A stretch of 64,000 bases of DNA from Euphorbia lathyris (taxonomy: Eukaryota > Streptophyta > Magnoliopsida > Malpighiales > Euphorbiaceae). The position numbers and the translations under genes were made by a program. The stretch lies in the NCBI RefSeq assembly GCF_963576675.1, contig NC_088916.1, forward strand, positions 50,097,001 to 50,161,000, read 5' to 3'. The notes beneath the pieces were generated by a model. The model made no database searches and was not told where the DNA came from. It saw only the letters and a list, made by a program, of their open reading frames with translations. Below, piece after piece: positions 1 to 11,015 of this stretch. Numbering within the stretch: position 1 is the first letter of the stretch; each line of letters starts with the position of its first letter.

Positions 1-1
1 A

Positions 2-4
<3 letters not shown>

Positions 5-67
<63 letters not shown>
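5..67. repeat. (AT)n microsatellite
   Basis: Uninterrupted AT dinucleotide run at the left edge of the window. A second, shorter TA run lies at about 325-343, so the GC-rich island between them is bracketed by simple repeats. Confidence 0.95.
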
Positions 68-68
<1 letters not shown>

Positions 69-74
<6 letters not shown>

Positions 75-324
75 AAACGGACAGCAGTCCAGGTTGCGCC
101 GTGAGGCAGCAACCCGAACTGCTGTTCGCGGTTGCTGCCTCGCGGCAGCAACCGTGGGCGGCTGGGCTCCGCTGCCGTAAGGTAGCAGCGGCCAGCCGCG
201 GTGCTGCTGCCAAACGGCGGCGGCGCCGTGAGTCTTGGGCCCCCCTTTTGCGGACCCGACACGGGAGGACCTCTATTTTATTTTTAAAATTGTTTTTAAA
301 ATAAAACTGTGTTTTAAATATATT
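69..324. other. GC-rich island with small inverted repeats, function unknown
   Basis: About 200 bp of strikingly GC-rich sequence in otherwise AT-rich DNA. GGCAGCAACC and its complement GGTTGCTGCC recur several times and can form hairpins (for example 103-114 against 133-144). The reading frame at 101-304 starts with GTG, is short and low in complexity (Ala/Arg-rich), and is not accepted as a gene. It may be the edge of a mobile element that extends beyond the window. Confidence 0.4.
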
Positions 325-345
325 TATATATATATATATATATGT

Positions 346-1589
346 TTCAGAAATTAATAGTTTTATGTTTTGATTATCGAATGAAAAGTTTATTTAAAAG
401 TTTGTTTTACCTATTTGTAAATCAAAAGTATTAAATGAATTGAAATCAAAATAATTGGGACATGCATAATTAAAGTTTTGTATAGTTGTATTAATCTAAA
501 AGGTTAATATAGAAGATACGAAACTGTTAGAATTAAAATTGGATGAAAGTTAATTTGATGTGTTAATATGATTAACCTAAATATTACATAAACTATTTAT
601 GTAATCAACCAATTAAATTTATTTAATTGAGTCTATGCATGTTTGGAGTTATGGACATATTTGGACCCTCTTTTAGTCTTTTGGTATTTTTGAAATAGGG
701 CCTGCGAGTCCTGCCTTTCTACTATCTATTGTAATTTCTCCTCTCATCTAATTCCCTTCAAGTTAATTGAAGTTTTCTTTAGTAGAATAGAAATTAATAT
801 GTAATTTCAAGGCACCATGGAGAAGACGGAGGACCTAAAGAGAAATATGTAATCGTTAGTATTTCCCTAGGTTTTGCCTTTTATTCCGTCTTTGGCTCGA
901 TGGAATAATTTAGATGATATGTCCATAACGCCAATGTATGTGTCTGATGTATGCTAAAGCAAATCAAGACTAAGTTAGATTATGAGACTTAAAATAAAAA
1001 TCTCTCACTAATTAAAAATTAAGTAAATAAACAAGTTATTAAAATCGGTTGCCCCTCCCTAATATTATAATTCAGCCGGCAGTACTGGGGGCCTTTGGGT
1101 TGTTGAGCAAACTCAAGCTCGGGGTCTTATGGTAACACCTGAATTATCGAAAATCGTTCTTTCATGAATATGAGGTAATACTTAAATTAGATTATGATAA
1201 TTGGATGAGCAAACTCATGTTATCATAGACTAATGGGCAATATGGTTGGGATTAATATGAATGGCATATTAGTTACTAATGTGGTTAGTAACCCAATAAC
1301 CTAGGAATCACATTAAAGATGTGATTGATTATATGAATCTACCTAACAAATGAGACTAGCTTGTTGAGCAAACTCAAGGCGAAATCTCAGGAGTTAGGAT
1401 CCTAGCTCACTAAAGGATTTGTGAAATTCTTCGAATTAATATGGAGGGCTATTAATTTGGCAAAATAGTGGGAGCAATTTAAAATGAATCAAAAGACCTA
1501 TAATTTTAGATTGATGTACTTTAAAGCAAATGAATAACATACGTTTACTCTTTCTCACTCTCAGGTTATATTAAAATACTCTTAAAATC
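346..1589 (+). other. Leader or flank of Copia-1, no gene
   Basis: AT-rich sequence upstream of the Copia-1 gag. No copy of the likely 3' LTR at 5511-6176 and no tRNA primer-binding site could be found here, so the 5' LTR seems lost or too diverged to see. The distal part (about 1080-1580) carries three small hairpins, annotated separately. Confidence 0.4.
1103..1377 (+). repeat. Three hairpins with CAAA loops in the Copia-1 leader
   Basis: The same hairpin occurs at 1103-1116, 1205-1218 and 1364-1377: a 5-bp stem around a CAAA loop. The first and third read TTGAG-CAAA-CTCAA and the second ATGAG-CAAA-CTCAT, so the outer base pair changes on both sides and pairing is kept. The second can extend outward through TATGATAA/TTATCATA and the third through TGAGA/TCTCA. 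Repeated leader hairpins in a retroelement could serve RNA dimerisation or packaging. That role is inferred. Confidence 0.55.
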
Positions 1590-2391
1590 ATGACTAACAC
1601 CAATCTGCAAAATATACTTACCGATAACAAGTTGAACGGTTCAAACTTCACCGATTGGTATCGCAACCTCAAAATCGTTTTGAAGTTCGAGAAGAAAGGG
1701 TATGTACTTGATACACCGATACCCCTTTACTCGGCGGATGGTGCTCCCTACCAAGAATTTTATGCTTACTTGAAGCATAAGGCTGATGACGATCATGCGG
1801 GAGACATCATACTTGCATCAATGACACCAGAATTGAAAAGGCAACATGTAGAAATGGATGCATATTCCATGGTTGCGCACCTGAAAGAGTTGTTTGTGAA
1901 TCAAACTCGGTGCGAACGCTACGAGATAACAAAGCAGTTATATAGATGCAAGATGCAGGTGGGCACATCTGTAATGGCACATTGTGTCAAGATGATTAGC
2001 CTTATCACCAAGTTTTCTAGTATTGGAGATGTGATGGATCATGAACTAAGTGTAAACTTAATTCTTCAGTCCCTCCCCGAGAGTTACTCACAGTTCAACA
2101 TCAACTACCAAGTGAGTGGCTTGCAAACCTCTCTTGAAGAGCTTGCAAATATGCTCGAGACAGTCGAACCCAATATGAAAGAAAACGAGGGGATACCGAC
2201 CCTTGCTATTGAAGGATCAAAGAAGAGGAAAGGGAACTCTCCCAATCCAAACCATCCTAAGAAGGGCAAGGGGGCCATGCTCACCGAAACAAAGGGAAAG
2301 GAAGTGAAGAAGCCCAAAGTAGAGTGCCACTTTTGTGGTGAAGAAGGGAATTAGAAAAGAAACTGTTTGGTGTACCTAGCTACCCTCAAGA
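1590..2391 (+). pseudogene. Copia-1 gag (UBN2-type) with broken zinc knuckle
   Basis: The frame opens at an ATG and encodes the usual copia Gag start, with a motif like LNGSNFTDWYRNLK (residues 16-29), followed by the UBN2-type helical region and a basic Lys-rich segment. The CCHC zinc knuckle at the end (CHFCGEEGN...) has Asn where the family has His. The next codon, normally Trp, is a TAG stop at 2352-2354, and the frame continues past it with KRNC. Gag normally forms the virus-like particle around the RNA in the cytoplasm. This copy cannot make full Gag-Pol. Confidence 0.85.
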
Positions 2392-2429
2392 AGGGAGAAG
2401 CCAGGACTTCAACATCTGGTATGTTTTAT

Positions 2430-3664
2430 ATTGAAATAAATACAATTTCACAGTCTAAATCTTGGGTATTAGATACCGGATGTGGATCTCATATTTGTAT
2501 GAATATTCAGGACTCAGACGGACTAAGGAATTGAAGAAAGGAAGCATAAACTTGTGAGTAGGAAATGGAGCAAGAGTTGCCGCCCTCGCCATTGGTGATT
2601 ATGCTTTGATTTTGCCCTCTGGGCTTGTAATAGAATTAGGGAACTGTTTGTATGTTCCAGAAATGTCTCGTAACATTATTTCTATTAGCCGTCTTGTTGA
2701 CGACGGTTTTCATATTTCAATAAAAGACAAACATTGCGAATTTTATAGAGATGGGATTTTCTATTTTTCAGGAATATCACAAAATGGGATTTATGTGCTA
2801 GATGACAAAATTTCTGTTTTCGCAATTGATACCAAAAGACATAAGCTAGATAATTCAACTTACTTGTGGCATTGTCGTTTAGGCCATATAAACAAAAGAC
2901 GCATGCTTAAACTACATCAAGATGGGCTTATAAATTCAATTGATCCTAAATCATTGGAAACATGCGAATCATGTTTAAAAGGTAAAAAGACAAAGACACC
3001 CTTTAGCAATAAAGGTGAGCGTGTATCAGACACTCTAGGATTAATACATTCCGATGTATGCGGTCCTATGTCAGTCCAAGCAAGAGGAGGATTCAGATAC
3101 TTCATAAGCTTCATAGACGACCATACCCGATATGGTTATATCTACTTGATGAAGCACAAGTCCGAAGCTTTTGAGAAATTCAAATGCTTCAAAAATGAAG
3201 TAGAAAATCAATTAGGAAAGAAAATAAAGATACTTCGATCCGATCGAGGTGGCGAATATCTTTCAGATGATTTTCTGAATTATCTAACTGAATGTGGGAT
3301 ATGCTCACAATGGACACCTCCATATACACCACAACACAATGGTGTATCCGAGAGAAGGAACCGTATCTTACTAGATATGGTACGATCCATGATGAGCATA
3401 GCATTACTTCCAAAGACATTCTGGGGCTATGCCTTAGAAACTGCCCTCTTCACCCTAAATCGAGTACCAACTAAATCCGCTAGTTCCACACCATATGAAT
3501 TGTTCGTTGGTAGGAAACCCACATTCTCATTCATGAGAGTATGGGGTTGTTCAGCATTTGTCAAACGCATAGCGTCAGACAAACTAGATTCTAAATCTGA
3601 TAAGTGTTTCTTCATTGGATACCCTAAGGAAACTGTGGGGGTATTACTTCTATCATCCAGATGA
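2430..3664 (+). pseudogene. Copia-1 protease and integrase region
   Basis: The protease active-site region (WVLDTGCGSH) is at about 2464-2493 and is followed by stops before an open frame from 2606. The integrase has the HHCC zinc-binding domain (HCRLGH ... CESC, about 2870-2975) and a D,D-35-E core with recognisable HSDVCGPM, FIDDHTRYG and TPQHNGVSERRNR segments. The frame ends at 3664, and the polyprotein resumes in another frame near 3640, which implies an indel. An integrase of this type would insert the cDNA and leave a 5-bp TSD. This one is not in frame with the RT. Confidence 0.85.
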
Positions 3665-5447
3665 TCAGAAAGTAATAGTATCCAAGCACGCAACCTTCTT
3701 GGAGAAAGAGTTTCTCGAAGAAACAGAAAAGGGAAGCATGATTGAACTTGATGAAGTTCAAGAACAAGAAACACCGACTGAAACAACAAAGGCGGTTGAG
3801 GAACCCGAAGTAGTCCCATTAGATGAGACTCTAGTACCACCCATTCGTAGATCACAAAAAGTTCGTGAACTCCCAATTAGATATGGTTTTCTAGTGGGAG
3901 ATGATGATGAGGTTCCCGTGTTAGACGACGAACCCAAAAACTACGAAGAGGCTCTTAAAAGTCCAGATTCTAAAGCATGGCTCGAAGCCATAGATTCTGA
4001 GATGGATTCCATGTACACCAACCAAGTGTGGACTTTGGTTGATCCACCCGAAGGGATAAAATCCATTGGGTGCAGGTGGATCTTCAAAAAGAAGACTGAC
4101 ATGGATGGAAAGGTTAGCACCTACAAAGCTAGGTTAGTAGCGAAAGGATATCGTCAGAAACAAGGAATTGATTATGATGAAACTTTCTCTCCTGTGGCTA
4201 TGTCCAAATCAATCACAATAATACTTGCTATTTCCGCTCACTACGACTACGAGATTTGGCAAATGGATGTGAAAACAGCTTTCCTAAACGGAAACCTGCT
4301 TGAGGATGTATATATGATGCAACCTGAAGGTTTCACATCCAAGGATGCAAACAAGGTTTGCAAACTTCAGAGATCCATTTATGGACTCAAGCAAGCATCA
4401 AGAAGTTAGAACAAGCGTTTAGACGAAACCATAAAATAATTTGGTTTCGAACAAAATTGCGAAGAAGCTTGCATTTACAAGAAAGCAAGTGGGAGCTCAG
4501 TTGCATTTCTGATATTATATGTGGACGATATATTATTAATGGGAAATGACATAGCTCTACTACAGTCGGTAAAAGTATGGTTATCTGGTAACTTCTCCAT
4601 GAAAGACCTTGGTGAAGCAGCTTATATACTTGGTATAAAGTTCTACAGAGATAGATCAAGAAGACTGATTGGTCTTTCACAAGCTACATACATCGAAAAG
4701 ATGCTAAAGCGGTTTAGCATGCTTGAATTGAAACGAGGTAACTTACCCATGGTACATGGAGTAAAGTTAAACAATCATCAATGTCCTAAAACCGAAGATG
4801 ATAAGAAGCGCATGGCTGTAATCCCGTACACCAGCACAATCGGTTCGATTATATATGCTATGCTTTTCACTAGACCTGACGTAGCGTTCGCGTTAAGTAT
4901 AACGAGTCGTTACCAAGGTAATCCGGGAGACGAGCACTGGAATGCCGTCAAGAACATTCGTAAGTACTTGAGAAGGACTAAAGACATGTTCCTAGTGTAC
5001 GGAGAAGGGGATCTGAAAATAGAAGGATTTTCAGATGCAAGTCATCTCACAGATGAGAACGATTTTAAATCCCAATCAGGATACCTGTTTATCTTGAATG
5101 GGGGCGTGGTCAGCTGGAAGAGTTCCAAGCAAAAAAGCGTAGCTTTCTCTATGACCGAGTCAGAGTATATCGCTGCTGCGGAAGCAGCAAAGGAAGCGGT
5201 TTGGATTAAGAAGTTCATTACTGAACTTGGTGTGGTGCCTGACATTGTAAATCCCATTACACTGTACTGTGATAACAATGGAGCCATTGCGCAAGAAAAG
5301 GAACCACGGTCTCATAATGCATCCAAGCATTACCTGAAGCGATACCACATTGTAAGAGAAATTGTGGCAAGAGGAGATGTGAGAATAGAAAGAGTACCTA
5401 TTGAGGACAACGTTGCAGATCCGTTGACAAAGAGAAACAGATGTTAA
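3615..5447 (+). pseudogene. Copia-1 reverse transcriptase and RNase H
   Basis: The RT starts around the motif GCRWIFKKKTDMDGK (about 4070-4113), continues through ARLVAKGYRQ and QMDVKTAFLNG, and has the catalytic YVDDILL at about 4519-4539. A TAG replaces Trp at 4407-4409 and a frame loss occurs near 4435, before the frame is regained. RNase H shows the SDAS segment, the TESEYIAAAEAAKEAVW helix (about 5155-5205) and a DNNGA segment. The terminal DPLTK box is present. Enzyme identity is secure, and function is lost through stops and shifts. Confidence 0.88.
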
Positions 5448-5510
5448 TTAATTAATGGAAGACCAACTGAGCCCACTAAGGCCCAGTGGAGAGAGGGGGG
5501 GCGATTTTCA

Positions 5511-6176
5511 TGTATGAAAATACATGAATAATTTAATTTGATTTTAACAATTCTAATTAGATTATGATTGTGAATTAAATTAATAAAAGGATAAATAAGT
5601 TAGGAGGTTTAATGAGATTAAAATTACTCCTATTATTATTATCCTATAAGGTTATTATTATTATCTTTATATTTAGATATATTAATAGATAATAAATAAG
5701 AATTATATTCCGAATTAAATTCTTATTCAGTAACCTAATTCTATCTAACTAGGGTTTAGATACAAGAGTATATAAATACCCCCTATATGTGTGATTTTCG
5801 AAACACACTAGAGCAACCAAGAGAGAGAATTTCGACCCCCCTAGACGAGGACGAAATAATCCACCGCTTCCTATCGATTCAATTGATTTCATCTCTTTCT
5901 CCTTATCCTTGATCTTGTGTTGATTTATTAGAGACAATCTATACTTGATTGTTTTCACGGTTGATCACTAACTTGATTTGGGTTGTGTTTTGTTTTGTGC
6001 TCGTGAACTCGGTGTAAGAGTTGAGGGCACTTCGCTTGCAACGGTAGATAGTTCGTCAAAAGGTATTTCCTTCTATCCCTCTTTATATGAAATAACGATT
6101 AACGGATCTTGGGTTAATGGAAACAAGTTAAAATTTTTATATTTCCGCTGCCATGCGTTAACCTTAATTTCCAACA
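5511..6176 (+). repeat. Probable 3' LTR of Copia-1
   Basis: It begins TGTATG right after a polypurine tract and ends CCAACA, giving the TG...CA ends of an LTR. A promoter-like TATAAATAC lies at 5771-5779. A matching 5' copy was not found, so the limits rest on the termini and tract alone. Confidence 0.55.
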
Positions 6177-6282
6177 TGCCCCAAATAATAACGTCGCCGA
6201 CGACACCCTCATCCTGCAACATCAGCCTGCTGCTGCTATTCCGTCGGGGTTAGCGCAACCAGCGCCTAGCCGACAGCCTACC
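6177..6282. other. Short GC-richer segment between two Copia ends
   Basis: This 106-bp remnant separates the Copia-1 3' end from the Copia-2 LTR. One plus frame is open and rich in Ala, Pro and Gln, so it may be a sliver of an older coding sequence, perhaps another retroelement. Nothing more can be said. Confidence 0.3.
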
Positions 6283-6748
6283 TGTTAGAAATATGGGATC
6301 ACAAACATAAAATAGGGACGTGATTAATCACTGTCCTATTTTATGTTTGTGATCTCATATTTCTAACAATCTTAAGGAAATATTAGCCCCCACTATCAAT
6401 TGCTATTGGGTTTCTGACTAAGTTTCCTCTAGGATTTCCCTAACATAAAATTAATGATAGCAATTTCACTAATTTCCCTATGAACGTATTTGAATAATTA
6501 AAATAGTAAGTGAAAAGGTATGAAGGATTGAGGATATTTATAGCCAAAAAGCTGGTTGTCAAAACAGTTATAAAACTGTTTTATCTTTATCCAAAATACA
6601 GATGTCTCCAGACATATAGATGTCTCTAGACATACAGATGTCTCTAGGCAATACAGATGTCTCTTAGATAATATAAAATACAGATTTCCTTCTTATTCTT
6701 TCCATGTGGAATTTCCACAACACCAATATTAAAGACTAATATCTAACA
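6283..6748 (-). repeat. 3' LTR of Copia-2, with a terminal palindrome
   Basis: Both ends read TGTTAGA/TCTAACA, and on the minus strand a purine tract (about 6750-6760) precedes it, as expected for a 3' LTR. The outermost 86 bp (6283-6368) form a near-perfect palindrome with arms of about 36 bp around GTGATTAATCAC. Three short direct repeats of an ACAGATGTCTC-like motif occur at about 6598-6665. The length of 466 bp is normal for a Tork-like copia LTR. Confidence 0.75.
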
Positions 6749-8690
6749 ATCCCCCACTTAGGCTTTATGTATTGGTGTTTAAACAAATCTCATTAGAGTT
6801 ATGCATAAATGTCGGTATCTTGCGATTTGGACCTCCACTTAGTGTAACACTTCAAGGAAAAACGAAATTAATGGCGGCTTGCCACTTTTGAGCCATAATC
6901 CCTTTTGTTATACCGGAAGTATCACACACATAACTTCTATATAAATGTACGTTCATAGAAATGGTAGCACTATTATGGCCATGCGCTCATCCTAGACTTC
7001 ATGGACAATTATAAAAGTAGACCACACTTTCATTAGGAGCGGCACCACTCCTTATGTCCATATAGGTGAAGTTCAAATACAACACATGAAGCTTCATTAA
7101 GAGTCTAAGACTCACCCTAATAATCATATACTATCTAATTTATTATTACACTTAGTATATCAATCAGTTATCAACAACTTGTTTTTACCACATAGTGATA
7201 ATACTATACATAGGTTGGGTTTCTGTTGTTGCTGATGTAATCATATAGGTCTTAAACCAATCTCTTTGGACATTTTATATACTATGTCCCTTGGAAGTCC
7301 TTTTGTGAAAGGATCTGCCAAATTATTACAAGACTTAACATATACGACAGTAATAATCCCATCTGATATTAATTGTCGTACATACGAATGTCTTATGCTA
7401 ATATGTCTATACTTTCCATTATATATCTTGTTATAAGCTCTAGACAAAGTAGCTTCACTATCGCAGTTCAAAGAAATGGCTGACATCGGTTGTGGCCACA
7501 ACTTAATATCTAATAGCATATTCCTCAGCCATTCAGCTTCTTTTCCTGCTGCTGCTAAGGCCAAAAATTCTTCCTCCATTGTGGAATGAGTAATACAAGT
7601 TTGTTTCTTTGAAGCCCAAGAAACAACTCCTCCACCAAGCATAAAAATCCAACCACTTGTGGACTTACTATCACCGATACTATTTATCCAACTAGCATCT
7701 GAATAACCCTCAAGAACTGCTGGAAATTTATTATAATATAATCCAAGGTTTTTGGTTCTTTTTAAGTAACCTAAAACTCTACCAATTGCTTTCCAATGTT
7801 CACGACTCGGATTACTCGTAAATCTAGAAAGTTTACAAACAGCAAATGCAATATCTGGTCTAGTACTATGTGATGCATACATCATACTTCCTATTGCACT
7901 AGCATACTCAAGTTGAGCAACATCTCTTCCCTCATTTTTACTAAGTTTACAAGATGAATCATAAGGGGAATTAGCCTCTTTAAACTTTAAGTGCTCAAAT
8001 TTATTAAGCACTTTTTCAATATAATGAGATTGACTCAACGCAAAACCCTCACTATGTTTTATAGCCTTGATACCTAAGATAGTATCAACTTCATTTAAAT
8101 CTTTCATTTTAGAACATGAACTCAAATAGTTCTTAGTCTCATCAATTCCTTTCATATTGGTTCCAAAGATTAACATGTCATCAACATATAAACATATGAT
8201 GACACCATAATCTTTTGTAAATTTAGAGTAAATGCATCTATCTGTTGAGTTATAAGTAAAACCATGTGACAAAATAACAGAGTCAAATTTTTCGTGCCAT
8301 TGTTTAGGCGCTTGTTTTAATCCATACAAGGATTTAACCAATTTGCAAACTTTATTTTCATTTCCAGGGAGAACAAAACCCTCAGGTTGTTTCATGTACA
8401 CTTCTTCTTCTAAATCCCCATTTAAAAAAGTCGTCTTCATATCCATTTGATGTACGTATAGACCAAAAATAGAAGCTAAAGCCATAAGTACTCTAATGGA
8501 TGTAATTCTAGCCACGGGTGCATAAGTGTCAAAATAATCTACCCCTTCTTTTTGAGTAAAGCCTTGTGCAACCAATCTAGCTTTGAAAGAATTTATAGAT
8601 CCATCTGTATTATACTTAATCCTAAATACCCATTTGCATCCAACAGTTTTGGATCCTGGAGTCAAGTCCGTAATATACCAAGTATTTCTA
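6749..8690 (-). mobile_element. Copia-2: 5'-truncated Tork-like copia element
   Basis: Only the 3' part survives: RT, RNase H, a short 3' untranslated region and the 3' LTR. Gag, protease, integrase and the 5' LTR are missing. The copia sequence stops at about 8690, where it meets a LINE tail in the opposite orientation. Confidence 0.85.
7241..8690 (-). pseudogene. Copia-2 reverse transcriptase-RNase H (open but truncated)
   Basis: There is one uninterrupted frame of about 480 codons. It carries [14 protein letters not shown] at the RT start, [36 protein letters not shown], the catalytic YVDDMLIFG, and RNase H with [24 protein letters not shown] and the terminal DPFTKGL box. The C-terminal order and motifs fit the Tork group of plant copia elements. 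The frame runs a few codons past the junction at about 8690, but those N-terminal residues belong to foreign sequence. Lack of stops suggests the insertion is younger than Copia-1 or Copia-3. Confidence 0.85.
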
Positions 8691-8696
8691 ACACTA

Positions 8697-9217
8697 CCTC
8701 GACGCACTGGATCAGACCGCCCATTGGTTCCGTGAAGCTCAATTGTGACGCTGCTGTTTTTGGGCCTGAGAGGCGGGGTGGTCTGGGAGCTCTCCTCCGA
8801 TCATCCGACGGATCGTTCATGGCTTGCAGAAGCACCCTAACATTGTTGTGCGACGATGTACGGTTACTAGAGGCCTTGGCAATCCGGAAAGCTATTTTTT
8901 GGTCAGTTGAGCTGAATTGCATAAATGTCATTTTTGAATCTGATTCTCTTTCAGTAGTTAATAGTATTCATTCTTTGGATCTCGACCTATCGGACTATGA
9001 GTCTGTCATTAAGGATTGTAAAGTTATTTTAGGTTCAAGGTACGATTTCAAAATGTCATTTGTTCCTCGTCTAGCGAATAGGGGTGCCCATGTCGTTGCA
9101 CGACATGTCCTTTCCAATGCTAGTGAGTTCATTGCTTTTTCTGCTCCGAGTTGGTTACAGGATACTCTTTGTTCCGATTTGATTCTTTAATCTATTGATT
9201 TCTTTTTAAAAAAAAAT
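8697..9217 (+). pseudogene. LINE 3' end: RNase H domain plus poly(A) tail
   Basis: The frame from about 8700 to 9190 encodes the RVT_3-type RNase H domain found at the C-terminus of plant L1-like LINEs: [15 protein letters not shown], then [12 protein letters not shown], a FESDSLSVVNSI segment and FVPRLANRGAHVVARH. A stop at 9188-9190 is followed after about 20 bp by an A-run at 9209-9217. This is a typical 5'-truncated LINE copy. The upstream part of the same frame lies over antisense Copia-2 and is not coding. Confidence 0.8.
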
Positions 9218-9711
9218 ATGAGACTAGTCAATCTTTTTGAATAAATTCAAAGGGACAAACGATGGATTAAACCTTTGAAAAAAGAAAGTCTGTTATGGTA
9301 AATATTGTGTATTATAAATAAACACATGGAAAAATCTTGAATGTGCAAGAGACATAGAGAGATGACGTAAAAAGATTACGTATTTAATACTGCTTAAGAA
9401 AATAAATTAATGAGAATACTTTCGTGATGCATGCTCATGCTCATGCTCATGCTCATGCATGCACGCTAAAGTCCACGACTCAGATGTACACCCGTGACTT
9501 GTGATTTAAATTAATTGATTCTATTATTCTAGACTAAAGTGCATAAATACCGTCGGCTTTCTAAGCTTTTATTCTTTTTTTCTTTTGATGGACTAAGCTT
9601 TTATTCTTAAACATCAATTATTATTATTTTTCTCAAAGTAACATCAATTCTTTCTTAATGTGATATGCATTTTTTTATTGGTTAGATGTATATAGTACTT
9701 TAGAAATAAAG
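9218..9711. other. Intergenic, with a hexamer microsatellite
   Basis: No gene is seen. A short tandem run of ATGCTC units lies at 9426-9462. The rest is AT-rich. Confidence 0.6.
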
Positions 9712-10353
9712 CAGTGGCGGAATTAGAGGTGGCTAGCATGGGTTGGAGCCCCGGCAAGTCATCGGAAATTGATAGAAAATAATATCCAAGCCCTCTAATT
9801 CTGGCGGAAGAAATTGCAGCGAATAACATGGTGGTCATATGGAGGCTAGATTGAAGAAGAACTGAATAACTTTTTTTTCTGTTTTAAATAATTGAAACGG
9901 TGCGATGGGTAAAGACAATACATATACAAATACTTGATTGAAACGGTGCCGTTTCACTGAATTAAAACAGAAAGAAGTGAATAAAAAACACATATGTTAT
10001 TTCATTACAAATCCACCATACCCTATATATAGATTCTCACACATTGAGATAAGATTACATCCATAAACTGCATTTCCAATATTAAGTACTATTTTTTTCC
10101 ACTTCCAACCTTTTCTGATTTATAGGTCAATCTTTTATCTTGCATACTTATCGGTTTCAGTTTTGTCTTTTCTCTCTCCTGATTTTCTGATTTGAATGTT
10201 ATGTTTAATGCATTTTTATTGTTGTTGGTTTAGTTATAAGAATGGATAAATTCTTGATTAAAAGCATAAGGACAAATTCTTATTCAAGTGAAAAAAAAAA
10301 ATTGTTACTAAAAAATTGAGCCCGGCTCATCTCGAATTCTGATTCTGCCACTG
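9712..10353. mobile_element. Small TIR element, hAT-like ends
   Basis: The left end CAGTGGCGGAATTAGAGG and the reverse complement of the right end CAGTGGCAGAATCAGAATTC are imperfect terminal inverted repeats, enclosing 642 bp without coding capacity. CAGTGGCGGA-type ends are common among plant hAT-like non-autonomous elements. The 8-bp flanks do not match convincingly, so the class is provisional. Confidence 0.6.
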
Positions 10354-10779
10354 GATAGAAAATCTTACATTTAGCGTTATAAATAATGTCCCATGTAGTA
10401 ATGAATTTTGTTATTTATAGTTCTAATATATCTATAGATTAAACCAATTTTATCCCATACTACAATTATACTCCATGTAGTAATAAATTTCGTTATTTTA
10501 TTTCAAAAAAAAAAAAATTTCGTTATTTAAATTCTATACAGATCCGAATCATGTCTATATATAAGTAAAAAAAATTTAAAAATATCACATACTTAGTTTT
10601 TGATAGTGTAAAACACAAAATAATTTTTTAAGTGTTTTTTTCTTTTCGCAAACCATACAAGATAAGGTTCAGAAGCCCATCAATGTTACTTGTTCACTAA
10701 GTAATTTGCCTTGCCTCCCACGTAAACTTGCCTGGAGAAGAAAATCTGATATCGCCAAAGTGATCCTCGCACGTAGAAA
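10354..10779. other. AT-rich intergenic DNA
   Basis: No gene or clear repeat was recognised. A motif AATTTCGTTATTT appears twice (about 10486 and 10517), a minor local duplication. Confidence 0.5.
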
Positions 10780-10981
10780 ATGATTATCGTTTTTATAAAT
10801 TAATACTCAATAAATTAATAATCTTTTTAAATAATTTCTTCTCGTCCCGACTTGGCCAATTCAAAAAATAATCAATTTTAATAAATTAATAAGATAATCA
10901 TTTTTGGAACATCCCTTTATCAATACATTGTTTTATTATCTCTATAAATTAATAATTTCTCAAATAGATATAGCAAGTATA

Positions 10982-11015
<34 letters not shown>

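Larger units (their letters stand above)
1590..6176 (+). mobile_element. Copia-1: decayed Ty1/copia retrotransposon
   Basis: Gag, protease, integrase, reverse transcriptase and RNase H follow one another in Ty1/copia order (integrase before RT). The frame is broken by stops and shifts, so the copy is inactive. A purine-rich tract at 5489-5503 precedes a likely 3' LTR at 5511-6176. The left boundary is uncertain because no matching 5' LTR was found. It ends about 106 bp from the LTR of Copia-2, which lies in the opposite orientation. Confidence 0.85.

Noticed and set aside
101..304. 67-codon Arg/Ala-rich ORF
   Set aside because: It starts at GTG, consists of low-complexity GC-rich repeats and lacks any promoter or domain.
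5978..6253. 91-codon ORF across the Copia-1 3' end
   Set aside because: It crosses the likely LTR boundary at 6176 and has no recognisable domain.
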